DNA of 64,000 nt from Actinacidiphila rubida (GCF_900110255.1 NZ_FODD01000006.1:186001-250000), one strand, 5' to 3'; shown: positions 27,240 through 36,916, numbered from the stretch's first letter. Notes: generated by a model not told the origin, from the letters alone. Program-made: numbers and translations.

Positions 27240-29360
27240 GTGCGGACGAGACGTCAGGCTTTCCCCGCCGTGCTCGCGGCCTGCGCAGCCCTGGCCCTGA
27301 GCACCGCGGCACCCGCCCGGGCGGCCGGCCGCCCGGGCGACTCGCCCGTCCCGCTCGCCCGGACGGGCCAGGTCACCGACCGCGTCGGCGCGCTCGGCGA
27401 CCGCGCGCCGGAGGTGCGGGCCGCCCTCCAGCGGCTGTACTCCACGCAGCGCCTCCAGCTGTTCGTGGCCTACGTCAGCACGTTCTCCGGGCGCACCCCG
27501 CAGGACTGGGCGAACGCCACCGCCGTCAAGAACGGCCTGGGCCGCAAGGACCTGCTGCTCGCGGTGGCCACCCACGACCGGCAGTACGCGGTCTCCGCCG
27601 ACCAGGACTCGGGTCTGACGCAGGCCCAGCTCAACGAGGTCAGCGACCGGGCGATCGAACCGGCGCTGCGCGAGAACGACTGGGCGGGCGCCGCGATCGG
27701 CGCCTCCGACGGCTACGACGCGGTGCTCACCGGCCGGCCGGTGACCCCGCCGGCCATCTCCCCCGGCGCCGCCGACCCCGGCGGCGGCCCGGACAGCGGC
27801 GCCGGCAACGGTGCCGCCGCGCTGTGGATCCCGGTGGCCGCGGTGGCCGCCGCCGCGTTCCTGGGCCTGTGGGCACTCCGCAGGCGCCGCGCCCCGGCCG
27901 GCGGGCCGTCCGGCGGCCGTCCCGCACCGGCCTGGCGGGCCCCCTCGGCCGGCCGGGCCGCCAAGCAGCCCACACCCCTCACCCCGCTCCCCGAACTCGA
28001 CGCCCAGGCACGCCAGTTGCTGGTGGCCACCGACGACGCGGTGCGCACCAGCCAGGAGGACGTGGGGTTCGCCGCCGCGCAGTTCGGCGACGACGCCGCC
28101 AAGCCGTTCGGCGAGGCCGTCGACTACGCCAGGGGCGAGCTGACCGCCGCGTTCCGGCTCCGGCAGAAGCTCGACGACGCGTTCCCCGAGGACGACGACA
28201 CCCGCCGGCAGATGCTGGACGAGATCCTGTCCCGCTGCACCCAGGCCAACCGCCGGCTGGACGCGGAGTCCGAGGCGTTCGACCGGCTGCGGGCCATGGA
28301 GGCCAACGCCCCCCAGGTGCTGGAGCAGGCCGAGCGGACGCTGGCCGCGCTGCCCGCCCGGATCGCCGCCGCCGAGGCGGCTCTCGCGCCGCTGGCGCAG
28401 CGCTACGCCGACTCCGCGCTGGAGCCCGTCGCCGGGCACCCCACGGAGGCCAGGGACCGGCTGGAGTTCGCCAGGACCAGCCTGGACGAGGCGCGCGGCG
28501 CCGTCGGCACCGACCACGGCCGCGCCGCGGTGTTCGTCCGGGCCGCCGAGGGCGCGCTCGACCAGGCCGCCATGCTCGCCGACTCGGTGACCCGCAGGGA
28601 GCAGGAGCTGCACGCCGCGGACACCCAGCTGCGCGACGCGCTCGCCGAGACCGACGCGGACCTGGCCGAGGCCCGCGGGCTGCTCGGCGGCTCCGCCCCC
28701 GGCACGGCCGCCGACCTGCAGGGCAGGATCGCCCGCGCCGAGCAGGTCGTGGCCGACGTGCAGCAGGAGCTGACGGCCGGACGGTACGACCCCATCGCCG
28801 CGCTGCGCCGGGTCGAGGAGGCCGACGCGGCCCTGGACGAGTCCCTGGCCGGGGCCCGGGAGCGGGAGGACACCGGGCAGCGGGCCCGCGCGCTGCTGGA
28901 CCAGGCGCTGCTCGGCGCCCGCAGCGAGGTCGCCGCGGCCCGCGACGTCGTCACCACCCACCGCGGGGCGATCGGCAGCCAGGCCCGCACCCGGCTCGCC
29001 GAGGCCGAACGCCGCCTGCACCTGGCCGGTTCGTCCGCCGTCACCGACCCGGCGGCGGCACTGGAGCACGCGCAGGCGGCGGACCGGCTGGCCCGCGAGT
29101 CGCAGGAGTACGCCCGGCAGGACGTCAGCGGCTTCGGGGACCTCGGCGGGTACGGGGGCTTCGGCGGCGGCCGGCGCACCGCCGGCCTCGGCGGCATGGG
29201 CGGCGCGGTGCTCGGCGGCATCCTGCTGGGCGGCGTGCTCGGCGGTGGCGGCGGCGGCTTCGGTGGCGGGGGAGGCGGGTTCGGAGGGTTCGGCGGCGGG
29301 CCGGGCAGCTTCGGCGGCGGCCAGACCCGCGGCCGGATGGGCGGCGGTGGCAGGTTCTAG
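27240..29360 (+). CDS. Secreted/membrane TPM-domain protein with glycine-rich tail
   Basis: 706 residues from GTG at 27240 with GGGAGG 7-8 bases upstream. A signal peptide is followed by a TPM domain (about 30-165; formerly DUF477) with phrases VKNGLGRKDLLLAVATHDRQYA and DWAGAAIGASDGYDAVL. One transmembrane helix lies near 185-205. Then comes a long charged, probably coiled-coil, cytoplasmic region (about 240-610), and the protein ends in a Gly-rich tail (GGGGGFGG...). Related TPM proteins act in photosystem repair or as acid phosphatases, but the role of this architecture in actinomycetes is not established. A PspA-like gene follows by 61 bases, so a shared part in membrane maintenance is plausible. 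Confidence 0.85.
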   Translation: MRTRRQAFPAVLAACAALALSTAAPARAAGRPGDSPVPLARTGQVTDRVGALGDRAPEVRAALQRLYSTQRLQLFVAYVSTFSGRTPQDWANATAVKNGLGRKDLLLAVATHDRQYAVSADQDSGLTQAQLNEVSDRAIEPALRENDWAGAAIGASDGYDAVLTGRPVTPPAISPGAADPGGGPDSGAGNGAAALWIPVAAVAAAAFLGLWALRRRRAPAGGPSGGRPAPAWRAPSAGRAAKQPTPLTPLPELDAQARQLLVATDDAVRTSQEDVGFAAAQFGDDAAKPFGEAVDYARGELTAAFRLRQKLDDAFPEDDDTRRQMLDEILSRCTQANRRLDAESEAFDRLRAMEANAPQVLEQAERTLAALPARIAAAEAALAPLAQRYADSALEPVAGHPTEARDRLEFARTSLDEARGAVGTDHGRAAVFVRAAEGALDQAAMLADSVTRREQELHAADTQLRDALAETDADLAEARGLLGGSAPGTAADLQGRIARAEQVVADVQQELTAGRYDPIAALRRVEEADAALDESLAGAREREDTGQRARALLDQALLGARSEVAAARDVVTTHRGAIGSQARTRLAEAERRLHLAGSSAVTDPAAALEHAQAADRLARESQEYARQDVSGFGDLGGYGGFGGGRRTAGLGGMGGAVLGGILLGGVLGGGGGGFGGGGGGFGGFGGGPGSFGGGQTRGRMGGGGRF

Positions 29361-29421
29361 ACGGCGGCTTCCGGACGTCCCAGGCGGCGTTTCGGGCACA
29401 CACCAGGAGCAGGGAGAAGCG

Positions 29422-30138
29422 ATGACCAAGCAGACCATCCTCGGCCGGGTGGCACAGCTCGCCAGGGCGAACGTCAACGCGCTCCTGGACCAGGCCGAGG
29501 ACCCGCAGAAGATGATCGACCAGCTGATCAGGGACTACACCAGCAACATCGGCGAGGCCGAGAACGCGGTGGCCGGCACCATCGGCAACCTGCGGCTGCT
29601 GGAGCAGGACCACGCCGAGGACGTGGCCGCCGCGGCCGAGTGGGGCGGCAAGGCCGCCGCCGCCAGCCGCAAGGCGGACGAGCTGCGCGGGGCCGGCAAC
29701 GCGGAGGCCGACCGGTTCGACAACCTCGCCAGGATCGCGCTGGGCCGCCAGCTCCAGTCGGAGAAGGAGGCCAGGGCCGCGGAGCCGATCATCGCCTCGC
29801 AGAACGAGATGGTCGACAAGCTGAAGACCGGCCTGGACCAGATGAAGGCCAAGCTGGCGCAGCTCCAGGCCAAGCGCGACGAGCTGGTGGCCCGTTCGCG
29901 GTCCGCGGAGGCCCAGAACACCATGCTGGACGCGGTCAAGAGCATCGACGTCCTCGACCCGACCAGCGAGTTGGGCCGCTTCGAGGACAAGGTCCGCCGT
30001 GAGGAGGCCCGCGCCAAGGGCAAGGAGGAGCTGGCCGCGTCGTCCCTGGACGGGCAGTTCGAGTCCCTCGACGCCCTCGGCGACGCCGCCGAGATCGACG
30101 CCCGCCTCGCCCGCCTGAAGGCCACCAGCCCGGCATGA
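29422..30138 (+). CDS. PspA/IM30-family membrane-associated protein
   Basis: 238 residues from the ATG at 29422, with AGGGAGAAG directly upstream; the frame is open further upstream but reads through the previous gene. It begins MTKQTILGRVAQLARANVNALLDQAEDPQKMIDQ, the amphipathic start helix typical of PspA/IM30, and continues as long helices (about 25-215). In the family these proteins polymerise on the inner membrane and counter envelope stress. It is likely cotranscribed with the TPM protein. It is convergent with the phosphatase at 30182; only 43 bases separate the stops. Confidence 0.92.
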   Translation: MTKQTILGRVAQLARANVNALLDQAEDPQKMIDQLIRDYTSNIGEAENAVAGTIGNLRLLEQDHAEDVAAAAEWGGKAAAASRKADELRGAGNAEADRFDNLARIALGRQLQSEKEARAAEPIIASQNEMVDKLKTGLDQMKAKLAQLQAKRDELVARSRSAEAQNTMLDAVKSIDVLDPTSELGRFEDKVRREEARAKGKEELAASSLDGQFESLDALGDAAEIDARLARLKATSPA

Positions 30139-30181
30139 CCCCCCCCCGGTCGGGCCGCTCACGAACAGGCCGGCGACCAGG

Positions 30182-32749
30182 TCAGTACATGCTGAGCAGG
30201 TCCTCGACGGAGGGGCCGGCGGAGTCGGATCCGGGTCCGCGCAGGGCCAGTTCGAACCAGACGGTCTTGCCGCGGTGGGTGCGCCGGCTGCCCCAGCTCT
30301 GGCTGAGCATGGCGACCAGTTGCAGGCCGCGGCCGCCCTCGTCGGTGTCCCGGGCGCGGCGGCGCCGCGGCTGCATCAGCGCGTTGTCCCACACCTCGCA
30401 CACCAGCGTGCGGTCCAGCAGCAGGCGCAGCCTGATGTCCCCGTAGCCGTGCCGCAGCGCGTTGGTGACCAGCTCGCTGACCAGGAGTTCGGTGGTGTCG
30501 ACCAGGTCGTCCAGGCCCCAGGCGACGAGCTGCTCGCGGGCCAGCTCGCGGGCCCGCGCGACCGAGGTGGCCTGCGGTTCCAGCGTCCAGTCGCCGACGC
30601 TGTCGGCGGACAGGCCGCGGATACGGGCCATCAGCAGCGCGATGTCGTCCTCGCCGTGCGCGGTGTCGAGGGTCGCCAGCACGTGGTCGCAGACGTCCTC
30701 CAGCGGCCGCGGCGGTCCCGCCAGCGACGCGCGGAAGGCGTCCAGGCCCTCGTCCAGCGAGTGGCTGCGGGACTCCACCAGGCCGTCGGTGTAGAGCGCG
30801 AGCAGCGCCCCGTCGGTGAGCTGGACCTCGATCTCCTCGAACGGCTCGCCGCCGACGCCCAGCGGTACGCCGCGCGGCAGTTCGAGCAGCATCGGGCTCT
30901 CCCCCGGCTCCACCACGACCGGCGGCATGTGGCCGGCGTTGGCGATGGTGCAGCGCCGGGTGACCGCGTCGTAGACGACGTAGATGCACGTGGCGAGGTA
31001 CACCTCGGCCAGGTCGGCGTCCCCGGGGTTCTTGGCGCGTCGGGTCCTGCCCTGCCGGGGCGCGCCGAGGCCGCCCACGACCTCGTCCAACGCGGCCAGC
31101 ACTTCGGCGGGTTCGAGGTCGAGCATGGCCAGGGTGCGGACCGCGGTGCGCAGTTCGCCCATGGCGACGGCGGCCCGCAGCCCGCGGCCCATCACGTCGC
31201 CGACGACCAGCGCGGTGCGGTGGCCGGGCAGTTCGATGACGTCGAACCAGTCGCCGCCGACCTCGGTCTCCATGCTGCCGGGCAGGTACCGGCACGCGAT
31301 GTCGAGGCCGGCCGCCTCCGGGTCGTCCGGCGGCAGCAGGCTGCGCTGGAGGATCAGCGCGCGCTCGTGCTCCCTGCGGTACAGCCGCGCGTTGTCCAGG
31401 AAGATCGCGGCCCGCGCGGCGAGTTCCTCGGCGAGCATGCGGTCGCGTTCGGTGAACGGCTCGCTGCCCTTGGCGCGGGAGAACTGCACGAGGCCCAGCA
31501 CGGTGTCGCGGGCCACCATCGGCACGACGAGCGTGGACTGCACCAGGGTGCCGCCCAGGTCGTTGGCGCCCTCGCCGTCGAGGACCTGCGGCTGGGCGGT
31601 GCGCAGCGCGCGAGCGCTGGCCGAGCCGAACCGGTAGCGGTGCACGGCGCCGACCGAGACCGGGCCGTCGCCCGAGTTCTCGTCGTCGTCGCCGGCCATC
31701 ACCACGGGGGCGTCGGACACCGCGCTGGCGAACGCGACGCGGCGCACCTCGCCGCTGCCGTCACTGGTGCCGGTCAGGTCCTCCGCACCGGACAGCAGCA
31801 CCTGGTACAGGTCGACGGACGCCAGGTCGCAGAAGTGCGGGACGGCGACGTCGAGCAGTTCGCGGGCGGTGGTCTCCAGGTCGAGCGAGGTGCCGATGCG
31901 CGAGCCGGCCTCGTTGAGCAGCGCCAGGTTGCGCCGGGCGTGCGCGGCCTCGCGTTCCGCGCGCTGGCGCCCGGTGACGTCCATGGCCAGGCCGGCCACG
32001 CCGATCGGCCGCCCGGCGTTGCCGCCGCTGTGCAGCCGGTACAGGGACATCGACCACCGGCGGCGGGCCGGGTCGCCGGGCACGGTGCCGACCAGCGGCA
32101 TGTCCAGCACGGGCTCGCCGGTCTCCAGCACTTGGCGCAGCGCGGCGTTCAGCCGGTCGGCCTCGACGCGGGACAGGAAGTCGTGCGGGCCGCGGCCGCG
32201 GTGCTCCTCGGCGGGACGCCCGAACACCTCCGCGAAACGGTCGTTGACGCGGATCAGCTGCAGGCGGGTGTCGAACAGCACGAAGCCCATCGGGGACTGC
32301 CCGAAGACCGCCTGCGAGGCGGCGACATCGGTCTCGATCTGCCGCAGCGTGGCCACGTCCAGCGCGATGCACAACGCGCCGTCGTCGGCCGGCATCACGT
32401 ACACCTCGGCCAGGCCGCTGCCGCCGGCGGCGTCCTTGTAGGGCACCACGCCGTTCCACTCGCGGCCGTCGAGGATCTGGGCGAGCCGCTCGTGGGCGCG
32501 CACCTGGACGTCGGGCGGGGCGAAGGCGCTGATCGGGTCCCGGCCCAGGGCCTCCGCCGCGCTGACGCCGAAGAACTCCTCGGCGCGCTTGCTCCAGTGG
32601 TCGATGCGGCCGGCCCGGTCGAGCGAGAACGACGCGACGCGTATGTAGTCGTACATCGAGCCGGGCGGGCTCGACTGCCAGACCCCGGCGCGTGCCGCCG
32701 GGTCCGCGTCGTCTCCGGGGGGAACCGCCCCTGCTGGCATGTCGCTCAC
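30182..32749 (-). CDS. PAS-GAF-SpoIIE phosphatase with HATPase domain (paralogue 1)
   Basis: 855 residues from GTG at 32749, with GGAGG about 9 bases upstream. Domains in order: PAS (about 35-140), PAS (145-265), GAF (290-460), SpoIIE/PP2C (470-700; VGGDWFDVIEL, VGDVMGRG, YTDGLVESR) and a C-terminal anti-sigma-type HATPase (720-845; SELVTNALRHG, DEGGRGLQLV). In Streptomyces such fusions combine a phosphatase for anti-sigma antagonists with a kinase-like domain that can bind or phosphorylate them, giving a one-protein partner switch. No membrane segment is seen, so the PAS/GAF sensors are cytoplasmic. It is paralogous to the next phosphatase upstream, with the same strand and order of domains. 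Confidence 0.9.
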   Translation of the reverse strand: MSDMPAGAVPPGDDADPAARAGVWQSSPPGSMYDYIRVASFSLDRAGRIDHWSKRAEEFFGVSAAEALGRDPISAFAPPDVQVRAHERLAQILDGREWNGVVPYKDAAGGSGLAEVYVMPADDGALCIALDVATLRQIETDVAASQAVFGQSPMGFVLFDTRLQLIRVNDRFAEVFGRPAEEHRGRGPHDFLSRVEADRLNAALRQVLETGEPVLDMPLVGTVPGDPARRRWSMSLYRLHSGGNAGRPIGVAGLAMDVTGRQRAEREAAHARRNLALLNEAGSRIGTSLDLETTARELLDVAVPHFCDLASVDLYQVLLSGAEDLTGTSDGSGEVRRVAFASAVSDAPVVMAGDDDENSGDGPVSVGAVHRYRFGSASARALRTAQPQVLDGEGANDLGGTLVQSTLVVPMVARDTVLGLVQFSRAKGSEPFTERDRMLAEELAARAAIFLDNARLYRREHERALILQRSLLPPDDPEAAGLDIACRYLPGSMETEVGGDWFDVIELPGHRTALVVGDVMGRGLRAAVAMGELRTAVRTLAMLDLEPAEVLAALDEVVGGLGAPRQGRTRRAKNPGDADLAEVYLATCIYVVYDAVTRRCTIANAGHMPPVVVEPGESPMLLELPRGVPLGVGGEPFEEIEVQLTDGALLALYTDGLVESRSHSLDEGLDAFRASLAGPPRPLEDVCDHVLATLDTAHGEDDIALLMARIRGLSADSVGDWTLEPQATSVARARELAREQLVAWGLDDLVDTTELLVSELVTNALRHGYGDIRLRLLLDRTLVCEVWDNALMQPRRRRARDTDEGGRGLQLVAMLSQSWGSRRTHRGKTVWFELALRGPGSDSAGPSVEDLLSMY

Positions 32750-33217
32750 TCGCCCGACCCCTCCAGCTCAGCACACATGGACCGGTTGGAGCCGAGTATT
32801 CAGCATGCGGACCGTCCAGCACACGGTCTTGTCGATCACAGCATCATCTCGGCTCCCGGGACGCGGGGGCGGACCCCGGAACACCACGGTGGCCATGTGG
32901 TCGGGCGCGTCGCCCGGTCCCCGCACGGACGGCCTCGTCCCACGGCCGCCCACTCCGGGAACTCGCACGTCAGCCCTCCGCACCTTTCACTTCCGCCCTG
33001 TCGGCATACCCGGCACAGTGCCGTCGAACCATACGTCACCATGTGGCGCGGCGCACCCGGTCGCCGCCCGCCCCGCGCCCCCGCGCTCCCACGCCACCCC
33101 GCGCGCCACCCGGGCGCGTCGTGCGACCCGTCGCACGGCCGGCCGGGCGGGCCCTGACACCCCGGGCGCACGGCCGGGCGGACCGGCGGCGGGCGGGCGG
33201 CGGCGGGCGAGCGGCCG
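32750..33217. other. 468-base gap between the two SpoIIE-type genes
   Basis: No gene is supported. It holds the likely promoter of the gene starting at 32749 and a relative of the 57-base repeat (32924-32973). The rest is GC-rich and without a clear hairpin. Confidence 0.55.
32924..32973. repeat. Diverged copy of the 11101/11191 repeat
   Basis: About 50 bases, beginning CACGGACGGCCTCGTCCC and ending ACTCGCACGTCAG, align without gaps to the core of the 57-base repeat at 11101 and 11191, at roughly four positions in five. It lies in a gene-free region about 20 kb away, which suggests a dispersed intergenic repeat family. Confidence 0.65.
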
Positions 33218-35776
33218 CTACGGCAGGGCCAGTTCGAACCAGACGGTCTTGCCCAGCGGGCCGTGCCGGGTGCCCCAGCGCCGGGACGTCCGGGCCACCA
33301 GCTGCAGCCCGCGGCCGCCCTCGTCGGTGTCGGCGGCGGTGCGCTCCTGCGGCGGGTCGGGCAGCGGGTCGGAGACCTCCACCAGCAGCGAGGTGCCGCG
33401 GACCATGCGCACCCCGATCGGGCCGTGCGCGTAGCGCAGCGAGTTGGTGACCAGCTCGCTGACCAGCAGCACCGTCACGTCGGACAGCGTCACCAGGTCC
33501 CAGTGCACCAGGGTGTCGCGGACCCGGCGGCGCGCGAGGCGCACCGCGCTGGCCTCGGCCGGGAACGTCCAGCCGGCGGTCGACCCGGCCGGGAGGCCGC
33601 CGAGGCGGGCCATCAGCAGCGCCACGTCGTCCGGTTCGCGGCCCGGCTCCATGATCGCCAGCAGGTCGTCGCAGGCGTCCTCCAGCGAGTGCAGTGGGCG
33701 GCTGAGGGTGCGGCGCAGCCGCTCCAGGCCGTCGGTGATGTCGTGTCCGCGGGCCTCCACCAGGCCGTCGGTGTACAGCACCAGCACCGCCCCGTCGGGC
33801 ACCTCGAACTCGGCGGACTCGAAGCGCACGCCGCCCACGCCCAGCGGGACGCCGGTGGGCAGTTGCAGCAGCCGGGCGGTGTACGCGGCCGGGTCGTCGT
33901 CCCGCGGCGCCGGCTCGACCAGCACCGGCGGGACGTGCCCGGCCTGTGCGAGGGTGCAGCGCCGGGTGGACGGGTCGTAGACGGCGTAGACGGCGGTGGC
34001 CATCCAGCCCTCGACCGACCCGCTGGCCAGGTCGTCGCCCAACTCGTTGACCCGGCGCAGCAGTTCGTCCGGCGGCATGTCCAGCCCCGCCAGGGTGCGC
34101 ACCGCGGTCCGCAGCCGCCCCATCGTGGCCGCGGCGCCCAGGCCGTGGCCCATCACGTCGCCGACCACGAAGGCGAGCCGCCCGCCGGCCAGCGGGATGA
34201 CGTCGAACCAGTCGCCGCCGACCTCCGCGCCGCTGCTGCCCGGCACGTAGCGGAAGGCGATGGCCACACCGGGCGGTTCGGGCACGGTCTGCGGCAGCAG
34301 GCTGCGCTGGAGCGTCAGCGCGCCCTCCCGCTCGCGCACGTACAGCCGCGCGTTGTCCAGTGCGGCGCCCGCCCGGTCGGCGAGCTCGCCGGCCAGCGCC
34401 AGGTCGTCGTGGTCGAACGGCTCGCGCCTCCGGGTCCGGCTGACCACCAGCAGGCCCAGCACCACCCCGTGGGCCCGCAGCGGCAGCGCCAGCAGCGAGG
34501 TGACACCGAGCTCGACCGCGGCGTCGATCTTCGGGTCGTCGGGGAAGGTGGTCTGCCGCAGTTCCTCCTCGGAGGACACCAGCCGGGGTTCGCCGGTCAG
34601 CAGCACCGTGCCGAACACCGACTCCTTGGTGAAGGAGATCAGCTGGCCGCGGCGCAGCATCCGGGACGCCGCGGGGCTCCAGTGGGCCGCGGCCACACCG
34701 AGCTGCCGCATCGGGGTGCTCTCGCTGTACGGCACGCTGGGCAGCGCCCCGCCCTCGGCGGACTCGGCGTGCAGGATCACGCCCGCGTAGTCGCTGAACC
34801 CCGGCACCAGGGCCGCGGCGAGGGTCTCGGAGGCCCGGTGGACGTCGAGCACGCCGGCGATCCGCGAGCCGAGCTCGTTGAGCAGCGCCAGGCGCTGCCG
34901 GACCCGCTCGGCCTTGGCGGCGGCGTGCACCCGCTCGGTGACGTCCATGATGGTGGCGCTGACGCCCAGCACCCGCCCGGCCCGGTCCACCAGCCGGTGG
35001 TACGACACCGAGCGGTGGCCGCGGTGGCGGGGTGCCATCGACACCAGGTCGATCACCGGCCGGCCCGTCTCCAGCACCTCGCGCTGCAGTTTCGTCAGCT
35101 CACCGGCGACGGCCGGGTCCAGCACCTCGGCGACGGTGCGGCCGAGGTGCGCGGAGGCCGGCATGCCGTTCATGTCGGCCAGCGCCTCGTTGACCCGGAC
35201 GTAGCGCAGGTCGCGGTCGAAGATGGCGACGCCCAGCGGAGAGGAGTCGAACAGCGCGTCCAGCGCGGCGAGATCCTGTTCCAGCGTGATGAGCCGGCTG
35301 GTCTCCACCATGGAGGCGAGCACGAACGGCCGGCCGTCCCCGTCGACCAGCAGGCTGGCCCGGGTCTCCACCTGCACGGTGTGGCCGTCGCGGTGGCGCA
35401 GCGACAGGATGCCGTCCCAGCGGCCGGTGCGCAGCAGCTCGGCGAGCATCTTCTCGGCGCGGCCGGGCTCGGGGATGCTGCGCAGGCGCGGCGGCCCGCC
35501 GGACCGGGTGTCCACCGCCTCGGCCGGGCCGAACAGCCCCCCGACCCGCCGCCCCACGATGTGCTCCCCCGCCCAGCCCAGCACTTCCTCGGCCAGCGGG
35601 CTCCACAGCAGCACCCGGCCGCTGGTGTCCAGCATCACGACGGCGACGCGCAGGGTGTCCAGCAGCGTGCCCCCCGGCCGCTCCGCGGGCGGCGGCGGCG
35701 CATGGTCGGGGGAGGCGTCGCCGGTGTCGCTCATGCCACTGCCACCCCCGACCGGGTCCGGGCCGGACGTCGCCAC
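33218..35776 (-). CDS. PAS-GAF-SpoIIE phosphatase with HATPase domain (paralogue 2)
   Basis: 852 residues from GTG at 35776; an ATG at 35734 (MSDTGDASP) behind a G-rich stretch is an equally good start. The domain order is the same as its neighbour: two PAS (about 40-290), GAF (305-480), SpoIIE/PP2C (490-710; VGGDWFDVIPL, VGDVMGHG, YTDGLVEARG) and HATPase (735-850; SELVTNSLRYA, DEGGRGLQLV). The catalytic motifs are intact in both halves. PAS and GAF regions differ from paralogue 1, so the pair probably answers different cues but may act on overlapping anti-sigma antagonists. The 468-base gap argues for separate promoters. Confidence 0.9.
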   Translation of the reverse strand: MATSGPDPVGGGSGMSDTGDASPDHAPPPPAERPGGTLLDTLRVAVVMLDTSGRVLLWSPLAEEVLGWAGEHIVGRRVGGLFGPAEAVDTRSGGPPRLRSIPEPGRAEKMLAELLRTGRWDGILSLRHRDGHTVQVETRASLLVDGDGRPFVLASMVETSRLITLEQDLAALDALFDSSPLGVAIFDRDLRYVRVNEALADMNGMPASAHLGRTVAEVLDPAVAGELTKLQREVLETGRPVIDLVSMAPRHRGHRSVSYHRLVDRAGRVLGVSATIMDVTERVHAAAKAERVRQRLALLNELGSRIAGVLDVHRASETLAAALVPGFSDYAGVILHAESAEGGALPSVPYSESTPMRQLGVAAAHWSPAASRMLRRGQLISFTKESVFGTVLLTGEPRLVSSEEELRQTTFPDDPKIDAAVELGVTSLLALPLRAHGVVLGLLVVSRTRRREPFDHDDLALAGELADRAGAALDNARLYVREREGALTLQRSLLPQTVPEPPGVAIAFRYVPGSSGAEVGGDWFDVIPLAGGRLAFVVGDVMGHGLGAAATMGRLRTAVRTLAGLDMPPDELLRRVNELGDDLASGSVEGWMATAVYAVYDPSTRRCTLAQAGHVPPVLVEPAPRDDDPAAYTARLLQLPTGVPLGVGGVRFESAEFEVPDGAVLVLYTDGLVEARGHDITDGLERLRRTLSRPLHSLEDACDDLLAIMEPGREPDDVALLMARLGGLPAGSTAGWTFPAEASAVRLARRRVRDTLVHWDLVTLSDVTVLLVSELVTNSLRYAHGPIGVRMVRGTSLLVEVSDPLPDPPQERTAADTDEGGRGLQLVARTSRRWGTRHGPLGKTVWFELALP

Positions 35777-35849
35777 CCGGCCACACGAAGGGTTTATCCC
35801 CTCTTACCCGATAATGCCCGTTTCTTGCGGGTCGGGCCGGTGGAGCGGC

Positions 35850-36284
35850 TCAGCCGGCGGAGCCGTCCCGGCGGGCCCCGGCACCCGGAGGGGTGACGGC
35901 GGCGAGCAGCGCCTCGACGGCGGGGCGGTCGGCGGGGACCCAGCCGAGGGCGGGGGCCTCGGCCGGGGTGACCCAGCACAGGAGGTCGTGGTCCTGGAGA
36001 GGGCGGGGAGTGCCGTCGAGGATCACGGCGGTCCAGACGCGCAGCACGAGGTCCGCGGTCAGCGGCCACTCGCCGGGCAGGCGCTCCAGCGGGCGGACGG
36101 CGACACCCAGTTCCTCCCGCAACTCGCGCACCAGCGCGTCCTCGGCGCGTTCCCCCGGCTCGACCTTCCCGCCGGGCAGCTCCCAGCGCCCGGCCAGTTC
36201 GGGCGGCGCGGTGCGGCGCGCGGCCAGCAACCGCCCCGCCTCGTCGAACACGGCGCCCGCGACCACCACGCGGGGTCGGCTCAC
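35850..36284 (-). CDS. Nudix hydrolase, MutT-like
   Basis: 144 residues from GTG at 36284; this start overlaps the stop of the SPOR-domain gene as GTGA. The Nudix box is complete (G-5-E-7-REL-x-[24 protein letters not shown]). The N-terminal [19 protein letters not shown] and the C-terminal [16 protein letters not shown] fit MutT-type nucleotide-pool sanitisers such as 8-oxo-dGTP hydrolases. Substrate is not proven by sequence. It is third gene of a compact three-gene operon with an RpiB-like isomerase and a SPOR-domain peptide. Confidence 0.88.
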   Translation of the reverse strand: MSRPRVVVAGAVFDEAGRLLAARRTAPPELAGRWELPGGKVEPGERAEDALVRELREELGVAVRPLERLPGEWPLTADLVLRVWTAVILDGTPRPLQDHDLLCWVTPAEAPALGWVPADRPAVEALLAAVTPPGAGARRDGSAG

Positions 36285-36454
36285 GCCGGGGCCGCCGTGG
36301 GGGAGATCCGCTCGACCACGTAGACCTGCCGTTCCCCGGCCACCAGCGTCTTCGCCACCCGCTCGGCCTCCGCCCGGGTGGCGTACCGGCCCACGCGGTA
36401 GCGGTTGCCACCCTCGTCCTGGCGTATCAGCGCCCACACCAGCTCCGTCGTCAC
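36281..36454 (-). CDS. Short SPOR-domain-like protein
   Basis: 57 residues from GTG at 36454, which overlaps the stop of the RpiB-like gene as GTGA. The sequence ([24 protein letters not shown]) has the beta-alpha pattern of a SPOR/SPOR-like repeat with a final YVVERIS strand. There is no signal peptide or membrane anchor, so unlike classical SPOR proteins it is probably cytoplasmic. Its role is unknown; the tight coupling on both sides says it is made together with its neighbours. Confidence 0.8.
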   Translation of the reverse strand: MTTELVWALIRQDEGGNRYRVGRYATRAEAERVAKTLVAGERQVYVVERISPTAAPA

Positions 36455-36903
36455 GACGGTCCCCCCTCGAGCGCGCGCAGGTGCGCGACGTTGTCCCTGT
36501 CCTCCTGGTCCTGGCTGGGGGCGCCCGCGAACCAGGCGTCCAGGATCTCCTGGAGCACCGGTCCCGACAGCGTGCGCAGGCTCAGCGCCAGCGCGTTCGC
36601 GTCGTTCCACCTGCGCGCGCCGTCGGCGGTCGGGGCGTCCGCGCACAGCGCTGCGCGGACTCCGGGCACCTTGTTGGCGGCGATGGACGCGCCCGTCCCC
36701 GTCCAGCAGCAGACGACGGCGTGGTCGGCGCCGCCCTCAGCCACCGCGCGCGCCGCGGCCCCGGCACTCCAGGCCCAGTCGGCCCGGTCGTCGCCGGCGC
36801 CCAGAGCCCCGAAGGGCACGACGGTGTGCCCGCGGCGCCGCAGTTCGTCGACGAGCTGGCGGGCCACCGGTTCATCCGTGTCCGAGGAAACGGCGATGCG
36901 CAT
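36451..36903 (-). CDS. RpiB/LacA/LacB-family sugar-phosphate isomerase
   Basis: 150 residues from the ATG at 36903 ([14 protein letters not shown]), not the upstream ATG at 36951, because a TAGGGT -10 element sits 7 bases before 36903. Family features are the N-terminal sugar-binding strand, the [30 protein letters not shown] region with the catalytic Cys-region loop, and the [14 protein letters not shown] segment. Members isomerise ribose-5-phosphate or related aldose/ketose phosphates; the exact sugar is open. It is first gene of the operon. Confidence 0.88.
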   Translation of the reverse strand: MRIAVSSDTDEPVARQLVDELRRRGHTVVPFGALGAGDDRADWAWSAGAAARAVAEGGADHAVVCCWTGTGASIAANKVPGVRAALCADAPTADGARRWNDANALALSLRTLSGPVLQEILDAWFAGAPSQDQEDRDNVAHLRALEGGPS

Positions 36904-36910
36904 ATGCCCG

Positions 36911-36916
36911 ACCCTA
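36911..36916 (-). promoter_or_regulatory. Candidate leaderless -10 element (TAGGGT) for the RpiB-like gene
   Basis: TAGGGT ends 7 bases before the ATG at 36903, so transcription would start at or next to the start codon. No ribosome site is visible. No good -35 hexamer is seen. Confidence 0.55.
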
